From Nymphaea colorata (Eukaryota; Streptophyta; Magnoliopsida; Nymphaeales; Nymphaeaceae), in contig NC_045146.1 of the NCBI RefSeq assembly GCF_008831285.2, positions 16,879,289 through 16,943,288 of the forward strand: DNA of 64,000 nucleotides, given 5' to 3'. Shown one piece after another: positions 11,501 through 24,022 of the stretch. The position numbers were made by a program, and so were the translations under genes. Position 1 is the stretch's first letter; each line of letters opens with the position of its first letter. Below the pieces are notes generated by a model, which worked only from the letters and a program-made list of their open reading frames with translations, did no database searches and was not told where the DNA came from.

Positions 11501-13758
11501 AAGGTTATTGCAACTTGGGTGAAGCTCAATTTATTCCACACAAGGGAAGACTGGAATGCTGCATATGGATTATGGCAGAGTAACAAAGTAACTTGGTTGA
11601 AATATTTTTATGGTATGCATACAAAAAATAGATATAGCACCACTTTCAACCTCAAACCTGTCTCTGTTCACGCCAGGAATATCTGCTGCAATAAGTGCCA
11701 TAATCCCCATCCTGTACATGTGATCAGATATTGATTCAGGATTTTCTATACCACGACGAACCCAGCCTGTTCTTTTTGTAATCTGAAACAGATAAAACAC
11801 AGTTGAGGTTTGTCAAGAGAGCGTAAAGAAATTTATAAGTAAAAAATTTAAAAATATTATGCAACTCCATAAACAATTGTCACAAGGTCCGTACTGAGTT
11901 TGATAAGAAGAAACTAAGTAAATATTCTATCGACAGTTTTAGATGCCAGGGTAAAACACAAGAGCTAGCCATCCACCTCAAACATTGGTGCTGAAAGAAG
12001 TCTACCGAAAGATCTTATAGTTTAACAGGGTGCTGAAAAGACTATGTGTTAAGCATGTCGCAGAAAGACGTCACAATTGTTTCTATTATTGCTTATTGCA
12101 GCCATATTCCCTTTCAGCAAGATTACTTTTGAAAGGAAACAGAATGATGTGAAAGAAGCAAATAAAGATGGAGGAAATAGGGGAAAACATGTTAATAGTC
12201 TATTATTGGTCGTTAGTTAGCAGTCAAAAGACTCAAAACTCAAAAGTTCAAAACCATATAAATGTTTCAACGGCTACAATCCAAACTCTTTTAGTTTGTT
12301 GAAATTGTTGCAAGGACATCAATATCAAATAAAGCAATGGGTACATACACCTAAATCTGGTAGAGAAATGAACATTTGAGTAATCATGCAATACCCTGTG
12401 TTGAGAAGAGGACTTAAGAATAGTCACATATTGACCATCTTGAGAAAAAACGAGGATTTTAAAACCCAATTGCCCAACTACCAATCACCCTGGTTCATAG
12501 CCTTTCTAGACAATAAATATACAGGATGGTTGGGATATGGGAGACCAAGTTTGTGGGTAAGTTTTGAGCCAGCTCATTACGGTTCATATTAAAGCCAGAG
12601 CCAAGTTCAACACCTGGACCTAAAACCTCACACGCATAGATGTATGTGCCTTAACGGAGGTAAATTGTAAGACTGTGCTAAAAAGAAATTAAAAACAACT
12701 CTATATTTATCATCTTGAGAAAATATGACGGGTTTTGAAAGCCAGGTACTTGACTACCAGCTATTTCTTGTTTGCAGCTTTTTTCAGTACGGTGCAGACT
12801 ATGCGGCAAGCATTTGGACCAGTTCTGGGCCGGACCATTACAAACCACAAGCAACAATACCAAAAAGTGAACCTATAAAAGAATAATTCATTCTTGTTCA
12901 TTGCTTGTGAGCACACTTATAACTTGTTCCTGCAGTGCTAAAACCCTCATCACCTTCAAATCCAATATAAATATATAAGAAAGCTACCAAGAATATGATC
13001 GGTAAGCTACCAAGAATATGATCCGTGGCAATGCCCTCATTACTAAAGTGCACCAAAAAGAATTGAATTTCAGTCAAACATAGCATCTTAAATCGAAAGG
13101 GATATACCAAGTTCACTAATTTCAGCAAAAAAACCACGACGAATCCAAAGAACGAGAATGTCGAATAAAAATGCCTTGTAACAAAAATAAAATCAAAATG
13201 ACCTCCTAACTTGATACACAATCACAAATCTCTTAATCAGACAACAACCCACAAGTATTTTCGTTCTCTAGATATACTCAAAATCCCGTTGCAAAGAACG
13301 GCCACCGAAAGAAGAAAATCCCAGTCTCCCACATCAACAAAATATAGACTCATTCCAGTGAATTCTTGAAACTACAGGGATTCATGATCAGTCAGTGAAG
13401 AAAGTAAAGGTTCAGTTTGATTCCCTGAACTAACAGGAACCAACATAATCAACATACAAAAATTATTCAATAGGTCAAGAAGCAAAACACGATACAAGTG
13501 GGGAGATAATAAGATGAGGATGAGTACCTTGAGGCGATGGCATAGCGAAAGGAAATCAATGGCGGAGGAAGGGGACGGTGTATCGCTCTGGGGGTTCTTG
13601 CATTCGGACGAAGATGAGGAGCTGTCGTTTTTGGAGCTCAGAGACGCCATAAAAGAGCTGCCTCTGCGTAGCGACGACGGGAAACGAAGGCTGGCGGCGG
13701 TGGAGGGGCAAATGGAGGAGAGGAGGATGGATTTGCAGAATGGTCGACTAACACCCAT
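8538..13758 (-). CDS. HD-domain 5'-deoxynucleotidase, HDDC2-like
   Basis: HDDC2/YfbR-type HD proteins are metal-dependent phosphohydrolases that act on deoxynucleoside monophosphates. Exons on the minus strand: 13758-13528, 11782-11658, 11476-11439, 10998-10888, 10702-10623, 9628-9592 and 8623-8538 (stop TAG), giving 235 residues. Residues 1-50 are Ser/Arg-rich and look like an organelle transit peptide; a second Met follows in MASLSSK. The core reads [11 protein letters not shown], then [20 protein letters not shown] (metal His at about 98), [11 protein letters not shown] (HD at about 127-128), then [13 protein letters not shown] and [18 protein letters not shown] with the likely third-ligand Asp at about 194. 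The end reads [20 protein letters not shown]. The usual 13-14 residues between EYE and GKFQT (family form LDEFF) are absent in the spliced frame; a similar string, ALEKFFE, lies just downstream of 9592 but one frame off. Identity is sure; the last junction is not. Confidence 0.85.
10241..10526. repeat. Tandem duplication, 2 x 143 bp, inside an intron
   Basis: The block that begins AAGCTCCAGAAGCCTTCGGC at 10241 starts again at 10384, a period of 143 bases, and the second copy ends near 10526. The copies differ at only a few positions, so the duplication looks fairly recent. It lies in the HDDC2-like intron between the exons at 10702-10623 and 9628-9592. Confidence 0.85.
12981..13026. repeat. 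Short tandem duplication, 23-bp period
   Basis: AAGCTACCAAGAATATGATC occurs at 12981 and again at 13004, giving two units of 23 bases with one late mismatch. It lies in the first intron of the HDDC2-like gene. Confidence 0.8.
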
Positions 13759-16700
13759 TTCTACCGCGTTCTCCCGCCTAGTCTGCTATCCTTGTTGGGA
13801 CGCGCATTTCTTGGGATTGCATTTTTATTAGTACATTTGTGTTTTTTTGGTACATATATTTTTATCTTATTAATATGATTAAACCGACAAATTTTCTATT
13901 CGTTATAAGTTCATATACACACCAACAAAGTCGTTTTCTTGAATGTCTCATACCCGTTAAAATTCTAAGCGAGGGAACATTTATTCTCTTATTGTTTCAA
14001 GTCGTGGATGTAAGAGGGTTTTCCTTGAACCATGTGAATATTTGTGTTGTTTGTTTTATGATTATTTACTTGTACAGTTGTACTTCTTATATCGGTGCAC
14101 ATAAGAGTAATTTGTTTTCCCAACACGCGATTATATGCATCAGTGATTAATTTTGAAAGCACACTTCAAAAGTTAATATATTTGGTCTGCAAATATGTTG
14201 CATCCAAACTTGTAAGTGATCATTTAACATGCTATGCTATAGAACTAGAAGAATTTGAGGAGCTTATTCTTTGCTAGCTACGCCTCTTCACAAGCTGCAT
14301 ATTGGTACCATTCTGTTGGTGAAGCTCTTGAGACCATTTTCATATATGCAACTTGAAATTTTACAAAAACAATGTTAGGATATTCACATATTCAGATTCA
14401 AAGATAAACTAAAAAAGTTATATTTGAATTCGAATCTGAATTTAAAATCCAATTTCACAATACAAATTCAATCCATATCTAATTTTTACATTCACATCCA
14501 AATCTGCATCAGAATTTTGAACCAAATCTAACCAATTTTTAAGGGTGTTGGAAATATGATATTTGTTTAAAACCAAGTTTGAACCGAACGTGATAAGATG
14601 TTTATATATATTCAAATCTGAATGCAATCAGATGTCATTTCTTAGATGTGAATTTGATCCAATTTCTTAATCAGATATTCATTTTTTTTTTCCATATCCA
14701 ATTTTTTTTGGAACAATTCTGTCAGATATCTAATCCAAATCGGTTGAATCCATATCCTTGTTTTTCCAGATTAGCTTGGACTAATAAGAATGCAAATCCA
14801 ACTACTGAATCTGGATTTTAGTATGCCTGCAGGGGTTGAGTTTGGACTTCTATTCAGATTTGGCTGTAGAACGGTTAGTATTGGAGTTCGTCCTACTTTT
14901 GTCAAACTTTGGGAATCAGAACTGGTCTCAATATTCAAATCATAGTTGGCAAGCTCGCTGGGCGGACTCGAGTAAGCTCAGATCACCAAGAAATCAGGTC
15001 ACGAGTCAAGATTGGCTTGACTAGTCCCTAACTCATCCTTGACTCGGTTCGATTCAACCTGACTTTCCCCTGACTCGGCCTGATCCGGCCCGACTCGCCT
15101 GATTCAGCTGCAGGGACTTACTATGGTTATTTGAATACTCAACCGAGTCACGAGTGGACTTGCTAACCCAGTGACCCGGTCATCTGTCGATCTAAGTTCG
15201 AGTCACAGATTTGCCAAGTATGCTTTATATGTTTTGAAAGATTCCTGTCAAGAACATTCCAATCGACAGAAAGAAAGAGATCCTGAACTTGCCCAGAATT
15301 TGAGATGGGCTAAGTCCCTTGCCGGTAGCTTGAAGATGGGCCCTGTATCAAAACCCCGAATATGTTCTCATCCAAAACCAGATCCTACTTGGGTGCACAC
15401 CGACAACATCATGGTCATCGTCAATTATGATGCACCACCATGATGGTTTCTCCAGCACATGGAGCATCATATCTAATAATTATAAGCACCATAAAAACTC
15501 TTGCGTTGAAAAGGGAAATTAAATGCATGATGCCTTTCAAAAGGCAATGACGGCCTGCGCCATAACATCATCGTTGGCATGTATCACTATAATCATAATG
15601 TGCCTCATGATAACCATCGAATCAAATCATGACCATGGTCTCACATACGGATAGTTTATCGCATGATAATTCATTAAGTTCATCTTAGATGACAGTCAGG
15701 ACAAGTAGAACCCCTTTTGTGTGTGTTTGAATAGCAGAGCTTCTAGGCTTTGGAAGGTTAAAATTTCACCATGATAGAAATAGAAAGTGAAAATCTTTGG
15801 AGGTGAATGCAGTATGGTGCGTCCGATGCAACTCGCTGGTTAATAACGTCTCCTGATTTTTTGTCCAAGGTTCCAGAACTGGTAGATGTAGAAAGAAAAA
15901 ATAACATTTCTGATCTCCCGATCTTTTTAATAGGAGACAACAAAAACGAGGATTAAGCTCAATTTGTGAAGGTACATCAAGCGACTGTCATTGTTTTCTT
16001 CCTTTCACCCGCTGTTCCAGAGAACTCTCAGTGTATAAATACAAGCCTTCCTATCCATTCCTCTCTCTCTCTATAAAACGACCACGATGGGTGTATGAAA
16101 CTCTTCCTGATCTCGATTCCTTTCTTGATCTGCTTACTTGAGAGCCGGGAGATCTATGACTTGTTCCTATTCATGCACGTATGCATGGCATTTTCCCCCT
16201 CTGAAAGATTCATGACTTTCTCCTATTGCCTATACATGGAGAATGGTAAATGAGCTGAACAATCATCTCCTTCTCAAATGGAGCAGAACTGAACTTGAAC
16301 TCACAGACAAGTGCAACCTTATGGAGCTAGATGACTTATTCATAAGGCAAACAGACCCATACATGTACACAAATGCACGACACACATTTAACACAAAAGA
16401 ATACCTTCCTTTTGTGCATGCTCTGTGAATCTTTAACCAGTTGGCTTATTTAAGCAAAGAACCTGCACTCTAAAACTTTATTAGTTCCATGCAAGTCAAA
16501 GAAATGTGTTATGTATGATCTAAAGTATGAAACAAACACTAAGGAAGCTGGAACAAACTATTTGATAAATTGTTTCTATTGCGAAACGACTCTTAAATAC
16601 GATATATTATTGTTTCCTTTCCTTACTTTATATCACACAACAAAAGCTTGCCACTGTATATAATATGCCAGCTTTCCCACTCCTACTAACTGATCTGTTG

Positions 16701-17135
16701 AGATACGAAAGGCACTGTCGGATTGCACCTTTTCAATTGCAGAGGGAATCGAGGACTAATTAAACCAACCAATGACGTGTCAATAAATGAGGACACAGCG
16801 CTCATACGAAACTGGCAAATGCTTTCCGAGCCACAAAGTTTTATCACTCAAAGCGCCATAGGGAAGGAAAAAGTCCAACTCCACTTAGCCTTATGCAATT
16901 ATACAGGCGTGCATGCACTCATTATCACTTTCGGTGGAGCACTATCTCTCTAACCTAACTCTCTCTCTCCTCTCTATTTCAAACACACACACACATATAT
17001 ATATATATATAAAGTGAAGTGGACCTACTTAATGGGCTTGCTCCTGAACCCAAGTGGGGTCCATGACCACCAACCACATCTCGTTTTAATATTAAAATTT
17101 TCATATTTTGTCATAAACGAAAGCCAGGAATAAGC
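13759..17135. other. Intergenic spacer with degenerate repeats
   Basis: No gene is supported. From about 14390 to 14830 the sequence is a patchwork of AAATC/TCCAAATCTGAAT words. About 14940-15190 is rich in GACTCG and related words. Both look like decayed repeats, and comparable TCCAAATC-type patches recur near 37830-37990 and 50830-51120. Just before the next promoter, about 16985-17011, there is a short (AC)n(AT)n microsatellite. Confidence 0.45.
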
Positions 17136-17144
17136 TATAAATAG
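17136..17144 (+). promoter_or_regulatory. TATA box of the Gly/Ser-rich protein gene
   Basis: TATAAATAG is a near-consensus plant TATA box, about 150 bases before the start codon at 17287. A start of transcription near 17165-17175 would give a 5' leader of roughly 115 bases, containing a run of CTTT repeats (about 17230-17250). Confidence 0.75.
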
Positions 17145-17286
17145 GACGCCAATCCCATTTGATTCTTCATAGAAAGTAGCCACACGATACCTCGGTCTCA
17201 CTCTCACTGGCCTGACCTTCCATCCCATCTTTCTTTCTTTCTTTCTTTCTTCTCACTAATTATAAGCCTTAGAAACCTTTGTGAAG

Positions 17287-17757
17287 ATGTTTCGCGCCGT
17301 GGCCTTTGCCATGCTTCTTGTTGCTTCAGCTTCTGTGTTGGAGGCAGAGGGGAGGATATCTAGGAAGGACCTGGGCCTGGACTTGGGCGGCGTCGGAATT
17401 GGGTTGGGTGCAGGCCTAGGGCTTGGTTTAGGTGGCGGCAGTGGCGCAGGTTCTGGCTCAGGCTCGGGCTCAGGTTCGGGGTCTGGGTCTGGTTCAGGCT
17501 CAGGTTCGGGGTCTGGTTCTGGTTCAGAAGCGGGCTCATACGCAGGGTCCTATGCTGGTTCACGATCTGGTTCGGGTTCTGGTTCAGGTGAAGGGCATGG
17601 CTATGGAGAGGGCTATGGCTCGGGCCATGGTTCAGGGTCTGGGCGGGGATATGGAGAAGGTTCTGGCTATGGCCGTGGGTCTGGATCGGGTTCAGGATCT
17701 GGCTATGGTCAGGGTGAAGGATACGGCTCCGGCTATGGCAGTGGACATGGCAAGTAG
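17287..17757 (+). CDS. Secreted glycine/serine-rich protein (GRP type)
   Basis: This is an intronless 156-residue protein. The start chosen is the ATG at 17287; the in-frame GTG six bases earlier is not used as a start in plants. Residues 1-20 (MFRAVAFAMLLVASASVLEA) form a clear signal peptide. Next comes a short basic stretch, GRISRKDLGLDLGG, then a Gly/Leu segment, a long Ser-Gly dipeptide run, and from about residue 98 Tyr-bearing units such as GYGEG, GYGSG and GYGQG. Plant proteins of this make-up are exported to the cell wall, where Tyr residues can allow cross-linking; this role is inferred from composition. The Ser-Gly run is encoded by imperfect GGTTCA/GGCTCA/GGGTCT hexamers, so its length probably varies by slippage. 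A TATA box lies upstream and AATAAA is near 17826. Frames overlapping it on both strands are shadows of this repeat. Confidence 0.8.
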   Translation: MFRAVAFAMLLVASASVLEAEGRISRKDLGLDLGGVGIGLGAGLGLGLGGGSGAGSGSGSGSGSGSGSGSGSGSGSGSGSEAGSYAGSYAGSRSGSGSGSGEGHGYGEGYGSGHGSGSGRGYGEGSGYGRGSGSGSGSGYGQGEGYGSGYGSGHGK

Positions 17758-17825
17758 GCGAGAGATCAGTGAATGGAAATGAAAAAAAAAAAAAGATTTT
17801 AGTCTATATGTAACGATTACGTATA

Positions 17826-17831
17826 AATAAA
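17826..17831 (+). terminator. Polyadenylation signal AATAAA
   Basis: AATAAA lies 69 bases after the stop of the Gly/Ser-rich gene, a normal distance for a plant near-upstream element. It overlaps a run of A, so its exact use is uncertain. Confidence 0.5.
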
Positions 17832-19831
17832 AGGCAATGTGGCTATGTGTTTGTATGAAGACAATGTTACGTGTTTGTATGAAGATATGTTGGACATGAA
17901 TCTTAATTTTACCAGTTGGCTTACAAAGAGATTTTATAAAACATATATGCTTGATTTTCTTAGATATCTGTCAACATATACATGACCCTGGCACTACAAT
18001 ATGACATCGTAGGTTCATAAGTAAATCCGGGAAATCAGTTATTAGGGGTTAGAGCTGATAGGCGTTTAATTAGAATAATTTGAATGAAATAAAGTTTTTT
18101 ATACGTAAGCATCGATGCTTGCTCATAATAAGGGTATCATCATACTCACTCTTTCTTCTTCATGGGTAAGCTGAGGTTAGAGAGACTACGACTAATAACA
18201 AATAGTTTCATGTTGCAACAAGGTGAATCTCGGAAACTATTTAGCTCTCAGAAAGTCCGAACCTAACATACATCAACTATTAATATACGTGATAGATTTC
18301 GAAAACGTAACAGTGGGTCTCATTGATACTCATTAATTTCTCTGGCTCCAATTTATGCTTAATGATCTATTTGCCCAATAGGTTTGATAGGTAAGCAATA
18401 AAACCTGATGGCACAGATAAGCCATGATCAGCTGCTTGGTTCATTTATCAATTCAAAGAACTGTGGCATGCACTACCGGAATTCTACTCTTTACTGACGC
18501 AAAACGAATTATCAGCAAAGAGGGAAAGATGATCTTAGAGACTTAGATCCCATTTGAGAAGTGAGTTGACAGACGGCCAGATATACTTTAAGGATGTCTT
18601 TGATTAGCTTTGATTCTCTTTGATTTAAGATAGACCCTCCTCATTGAACTTTTACCAATGTAAAACATAAAATAAGAATCTCAAAGTATTGCCATGGATT
18701 TTAGTTCGAATCTTTTTGCAACATTAAAATATTTCACATTAGATCCCTGCATCCAAAATGTGAAGTAATACTTAGTGCTTCTGCCGTCCCTACTTCAACT
18801 CGAACTCTATTCCCGAAAATACCAATTTCTTGACATCCCTATACTTTGTATCTCAATGGTAGATGAGATCTTAAAGCAATTTTTGTGATGGTTGCTATAT
18901 ATCATTGGGAATGATGTCCATGTGTACACGACATTCTTGTTCTGCAAATGTGCGCTAGCATGCATTTCTGGCCACAATTTTTATCGCTGCGGCCAGTCAC
19001 AAGATCTCCAACCCCTCTAAGCCCAACGCAGCAAGCACTCAACTTTCCATTGATCACTATCACTAACCTAACACATCATTTTCAAATCTTTCTTTTACTT
19101 AGCACTAAGCAAAGTAAAAAAAACATGAGGTCACGTCACTCAGCGTTTGTTTTTCGTAAGTGACAAGCCTCCAAGATCGTCCAATATTATGGTAAGGCTA
19201 ATAAACCAAATCTGCGATCACCAATTTTAAGTGTGTAAAACAAGAGCTGACTTGATCTCCACGAGTTTGAAAAAGGAAGATTGCTTTACATGAGACTATC
19301 TTCGTTTATGAGCTAAAATAAGCCATGAAAGATTGAAGTGATGAAAGGAAAAAGAAAGATTTCTTATTGAATCCAACTGCTCGAATCAGATTTGTTTGAA
19401 TGCCAAATTGCATCTGAAGGATTGACATCAGTACTTGAAGACAGGAGCATCCATTTGATGAGTGCAAGTGAAATTTATGGAAAATTATGGACCACTCGAT
19501 TAACCAGAGAAGGGGTTGGCTCTTGGTTGAGATTTCTCTCACCTTTTTTTTTTTGCCGGACCCATGTGACCATGTAAAACACCCGACCCGATCTGTTTGT
19601 ACCCTTACACAAAACCAGCCTCAGCCGCCGCCGGCCACTTGACGACCGATGACTCCCAAGCGCCGGCCGCACACGGTCATGACGGCAGTTTATTCCCCAT
19701 GGTACACTCAGATAGGCCTCCGAAGAAGTCCCATTTTTTGCGTAAACTTATGGATAATTCGGTAAATCACCTAATCATCAACGTGCCTCCCTTCCCTGCG
19801 GCAACTCCCTGGCGGGTTTGAGGAAGTCAGG
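17832..19831. other. Intergenic spacer; promoter region of the COX6B-like gene at its right end
   Basis: No gene is supported. Short open frames on both strands (for example near 19306-19672) have no recognisable motif. About 19560-19830 is more GC-rich, including CCGCCGCCGGCC, as expected for the 5' untranslated region and promoter of a housekeeping gene. Confidence 0.4.
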
Positions 19832-22800
19832 ATGGCGGGAGCAATCCAGGTGATTTAGTTTATGCTTATCATAGGTGTGTGTTAAGGGCTAAATTCTTCT
19901 CCTGAATTTTAAAATTTCATTTTTTATTTTTGGAAACATTTTCAGTATTTTTTCTGTTGTTGGGACAGAAACTGATGTCCATTTGATTGGTCGGTCGGAG
20001 GATACGTCAGTTTGTTCCGGGTTTGCACTTCTGGATTTGGAGATTCTTGCTCATGTTTTTCGTCTTTGTTCCTTCGGATTCGTTTCTGGGGATTAATAGA
20101 TTTTTTCTTTTTTCTGCAAGTAAGAGTAGTAGCCGAATCGATCTCATTGTTTCGGTTGGTTGCTCATTTAGTTGCATTTCGCTGATGATCAATAAAAAAA
20201 CGAAAAATGTTGTTTTTTCTTTTACCAAAGTGGATTGCATGGTAATGTCTGAGTTCTTGCTGATTACAAATGCATTTCTGGCAATGCTGTAAGGAATCGG
20301 ATATTTTGGTTCTATTTGTGCGTCGCCTTAATTTTGTTGGTAGTGTAAGCTATGTAGCAAATTTCTTCTTTGCTTTGACGTCCCGATCGAAAGAACAAAA
20401 ACTTGGAGGAAAGCCACTATAAGAACATCATGGGAAATTTGTCTACCTTCATAATTATAGTTCATAGTTGTGGTTATCCATGGTTAAAGATGGTCTGCAA
20501 TTTGCTTTCCTCGAATTTGGTGTTTGAAATATGCTATAAGGGGGATATATTTTTTATATGTCGAAATTGGTGTTTTTGAGATCGGGTGGGTGAACTGTTT
20601 GACTGCCGGAATGATTACTTTCAAGGTTGGGATTAACCAAGTATTGCATATGCTACTACGTAAGCACCCATCAGAGGGATCTGTGGCTGTTCTAGTTTTC
20701 TTAGTTTTTAAGTTTCCTATTATACTGAAGGACAACATTTCGGAACACTTGGCATTGGAGCATGAGCATTCGTTTGTGGGCACTTCATGTAAGAAGCCAA
20801 TGCTGGAACCTACAAGTGTTCTATTCTTCTTGGCTTGTTAGTTTCTCATGATACCAAAGGACGGCATTTGGAAGACTTAGCCTTGGGGCATGACCATGTA
20901 AAAAGATCTTGAAAAAAAAAACGAACAGCGAGGAGTAATGTTCTGTTACACTATGCATGCTCTCCCTCCACCCATAATTATGTTAGAATTCGTTGGATTA
21001 GCTTTTGTTAGAAATATTTTATATATTTCACACTCTAACTAGTTCATGTTGGATCCTAGTTGTGCTTGCAATTTGCAGAATAATCCACATGGTTAAAAAG
21101 CATAATTGGTGCCTGCAAGAACTTCTCTACTCCTGGCTATGCAACTTCACTTACGCGTCAAAGTTGGAGGCCTTCAATTATCTAGCTAGAGTAAGCATCA
21201 TTTGCCATAAGACTGAAGTAGTGGGAAAACTTTGTCTTGATGGCAGGGGCTTGTTACCCAGGGGTTCTATGCTAAGAAAACAAAAAAGACATGATAAAGA
21301 TGCACCTCTTGGTTGGTAGTTTCAGGTTTCACCACGTCCAAAACGTTTGGTGGTTTCTCTTGTCATCAACAACATCAAAGATGTTCTTTGCTCTGTAGTT
21401 AAATACTGGTGTGCCTTTGGGTCCAAAATCAGCTTTTGTAGGTCATATAGACATTCCATTTTGACTCCCATGTTGTACACCATTATACGTGTCATATTTG
21501 GAATCTTGTAAACGTTGCTATATCCTTGAATCCTCAGCCATATCCATGCAGCCTTGCTGATCCCAATGTCATTAACAAGCTTTTCTTTTTTCCCCCCATC
21601 AAGTGCATGGCAGGTTGTTTTGAAAATACATAGAAATATTTTCAGTAATACTGGTAGCAATTCTCACTTTGGTGTAATGGGTGTGGCAGTTGCTAGCTAT
21701 GATCTGGGTGAGTTTAAAAAGTGAATTAAGTCCTTCAATCATCATGATCTTGTCTATTTTTAGGCTGGGACACAATGATTACCATAACTGCATGGATTTA
21801 GAAGTTAGATTAACTCATTGTGGCTGATGTACATTTGATTATTCTTTGTTATTTGTTCATGCCGTTATGATGTTTACTTGCCTGCATCTGGATGGAATCT
21901 TTTAAGAAATCTTCTAAATTTCTAAAATTCTCCTGCTTAAGAGGTAGAAGTTGGGATTATATCCTTTGCTGTTTCTTTATTTGGAATTAAAAACTTCACA
22001 GTTCTCACAAAGAATTGTAATAGTTCATCATTTTGAAGAAAACTAATGCTTCTATCTACAAAATGAAAATTTTTTGGGTTATACCTCTTGGAGGCTAGCT
22101 TCTGATGTGCTATGTGATCTGATTCTTAGATCGGAGATGTAAAGACTGCACCATCTGATTTCTGCTTCCCAACTGCAAACCAGACAAGGCACTGTTTTAC
22201 GCGCTACATTGAATTTCACAAGTGTGTTATAATTTTGTTGCTTTCTGGCTTTGATAGTCACAAGCACATATGTATATCATTAAGCAATATTCTTTCTTCA
22301 GTATGCAGCAATCGTTTAAAATGCTTATTATTTAAATTTTCAATCTAGATGTTTGGCTGCCAAAGGGACTCTGGTGAATGTGAAAGGTTTGCATGGTATT
22401 ATTGTTCTCTTTGCCCAGGGGAATGGGTGAGTTCTTATCTTTGAAGTTCCATTTCTTTTCTGTGTACTGTTGGTATGAACATTTCCTCTGTGGAAAGTGA
22501 TCTATCACATAAGAGAAGCAAGCTTGGATGAATTTTTTGGGTCTTTTATTTTGAATGAAATCTTCTAGTTTCTGTTAGCTCCACATCAAGCAACTAGAAT
22601 TCCAGCTATATGAACCGTGGAAGTTTGTCTTAGATTTATGAAGCTATGTAGTTTTGAATTATGAATCTGAGTGCTCTGTTTCAAGCCCCTATCTATATTA
22701 CCTGTGGGGAATGTGCTGTTTAGTATGCAACTGCTGTGCCATGATCTCTGGGATGATATATGTTGCATGACAATTGTGACAAACTCTTCATTGTATTAGA

Positions 22801-24022
22801 ATTTATCAATTTGGAAGCCTCATTAATGGTTAGGCTGTGTTGTAGATTTCATTTATTTATTAGGTTTTTACTTGCCGGGACAAACCCAAAATAGGTGCCA
22901 GGAGTGATCACCATCAAATTCAGATTGCATTCTCTCTCCCTCTCTTTCTCTAGCAAAACAGACATTTAATATTTGACAGATAGGTTGAATCATGAAGCAG
23001 CCTTTGCACTCACCCGGTATTGTTGGAATGTATTTAATCTGCTTCAATCCTACAGGCCCTTACCAAGATGAATTTGGTAGGTGGAGGCCTGAAATTAGAC
23101 CTGACTATGATTTGAATGCCAAGATGCTCCTCTTTTCCTTTCGCTTTTCCTTCTCTCTTTTGAAGTCTATTCTCAGGTATGGTGCTTGAATTCAAGCGTG
23201 TGCTACTCAAATGGGGGGGCGGGGTGGCGGGGACAGATACTGCTTGTTTTATAACACACACATGCACAAGCTCACATACATGGAGGAATTAGCATTGATG
23301 GCTACGTGATGGTGCTAGCTTAGCTTTACCTATCAAAGCTATCCAATCATATTTGCTCAGAACATTGACACAAATATTACTATCTTCTTAAATGTCATGT
23401 TAAAACTGAAAAAAAGGGAAAACAAAAGCAAAGTGAAAAATAATGATATTCTGAAAAACTTGCTGAAACAAAAAAGTTGTGTTTTTCTTTTGCCATTTCT
23501 TCCCATGTTTTTGGCATTTTAATATGTTTTTAAACTTTTTTAAAGGTTTATTTTAAATGTTAATAACTATTTTGAATTTTTTTGATGTTTTGGTCATAAA
23601 ATTTGTAAAAAAAACTCAAAATTTCATATATTTTTTAAATTATGTCATTATATTTTTTAATTTCTTGAACTTGCAGACTTTTCCAAGTTTTTTTTTTTTT
23701 TTGAAAAAAACTTCTGAATTAATACTTGAGCAAACGTCGGCAATAAAAACCTGAAACTGATATTTGTAACAATGGTCTATAACAGCTTCAGCAATGTCAA
23801 GCTAGATGTAACTTGTTTGCTAATTAGTGTAACTTGCCTATACAATAGACTGATGTGTAAAGTGAACTGGTTGGTAAGAATTAATGGATAGGATTTCAAA
23901 GACGCTTGTGCCTGTAGGTTTGGCTTCAGGGATGCGTATTATTTTGATGTTTTTATTTCATGCAGATTGAGCGATGGAATGAACGGAGAGAAAAAGGAAC
24001 ATTTCCAGCAGGGCCTCTTTAA
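19832..24022 (+). CDS. COX6B: Cytochrome c oxidase subunit 6b-like (COX6B)
   Basis: COX6B is a small subunit on the intermembrane-space side of mitochondrial complex IV, held by two disulphides of a CHCH fold. Exons: 19832-19849 (MAGAIQ, tentative), 22130-22225, 22349-22426 and 23966-24022 (TAA), giving 82 residues against about 78-80 usual. Exon 2 reads KTAPSDFCFPTANQTRHCF...EFHKC and the last exons ECERFAWYYCSLCPGEW and IERWNERREKGTFPAGPL, all plainly COX6B. The four conserved Cys are kept (CX9C, then CX10C). Oddities: exon 3 appears to have lost 4 nt, and the frame is kept only if the donor at 22226 is used instead of the one at 22222. Several usually conserved residues are changed to Cys or Trp (FCF, FAWYY, YYCSL), and one Ala is inserted in TFPAGPL. 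It could be a diverged paralogue or a young pseudogene. Confidence 0.7.
20704..20900. repeat. Diverged duplicated block in a COX6B-like intron
   Basis: About 20704-20770 and about 20834-20899 align over their whole length with many substitutions (shared frame: TTAGTTT...GAAGGACAACATTTCGGAA against AAAGGACGGCATTTGGAA, then CTTGG...GGGCATGA). The spacing is about 130 bases. It looks like an old local duplication. Confidence 0.5.

Noticed and set aside
13514..13831. 105-codon plus-strand frame
   Set aside because: It is antisense to the first exon of the HDDC2-like gene, which has clear family motifs on the minus strand.
17360..17782. Open frames on both strands over the Gly/Ser-rich gene
   Set aside because: They are shadows of the hexamer repeat; only the frame from 17287 has a signal peptide, a promoter in the right place and a typical GRP make-up.
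18701..18720. tRNA-like T-loop word GTTCGAATC
   Set aside because: No pairing T stem, no anticodon arm and no A box upstream; not a tRNA.
22349..22426. Calling the COX6B-like gene a plain pseudogene because of the exon 3 frame break
   Set aside because: A donor 4 nt downstream restores the frame and the cysteine spacing exactly, so inactivation is not proven.
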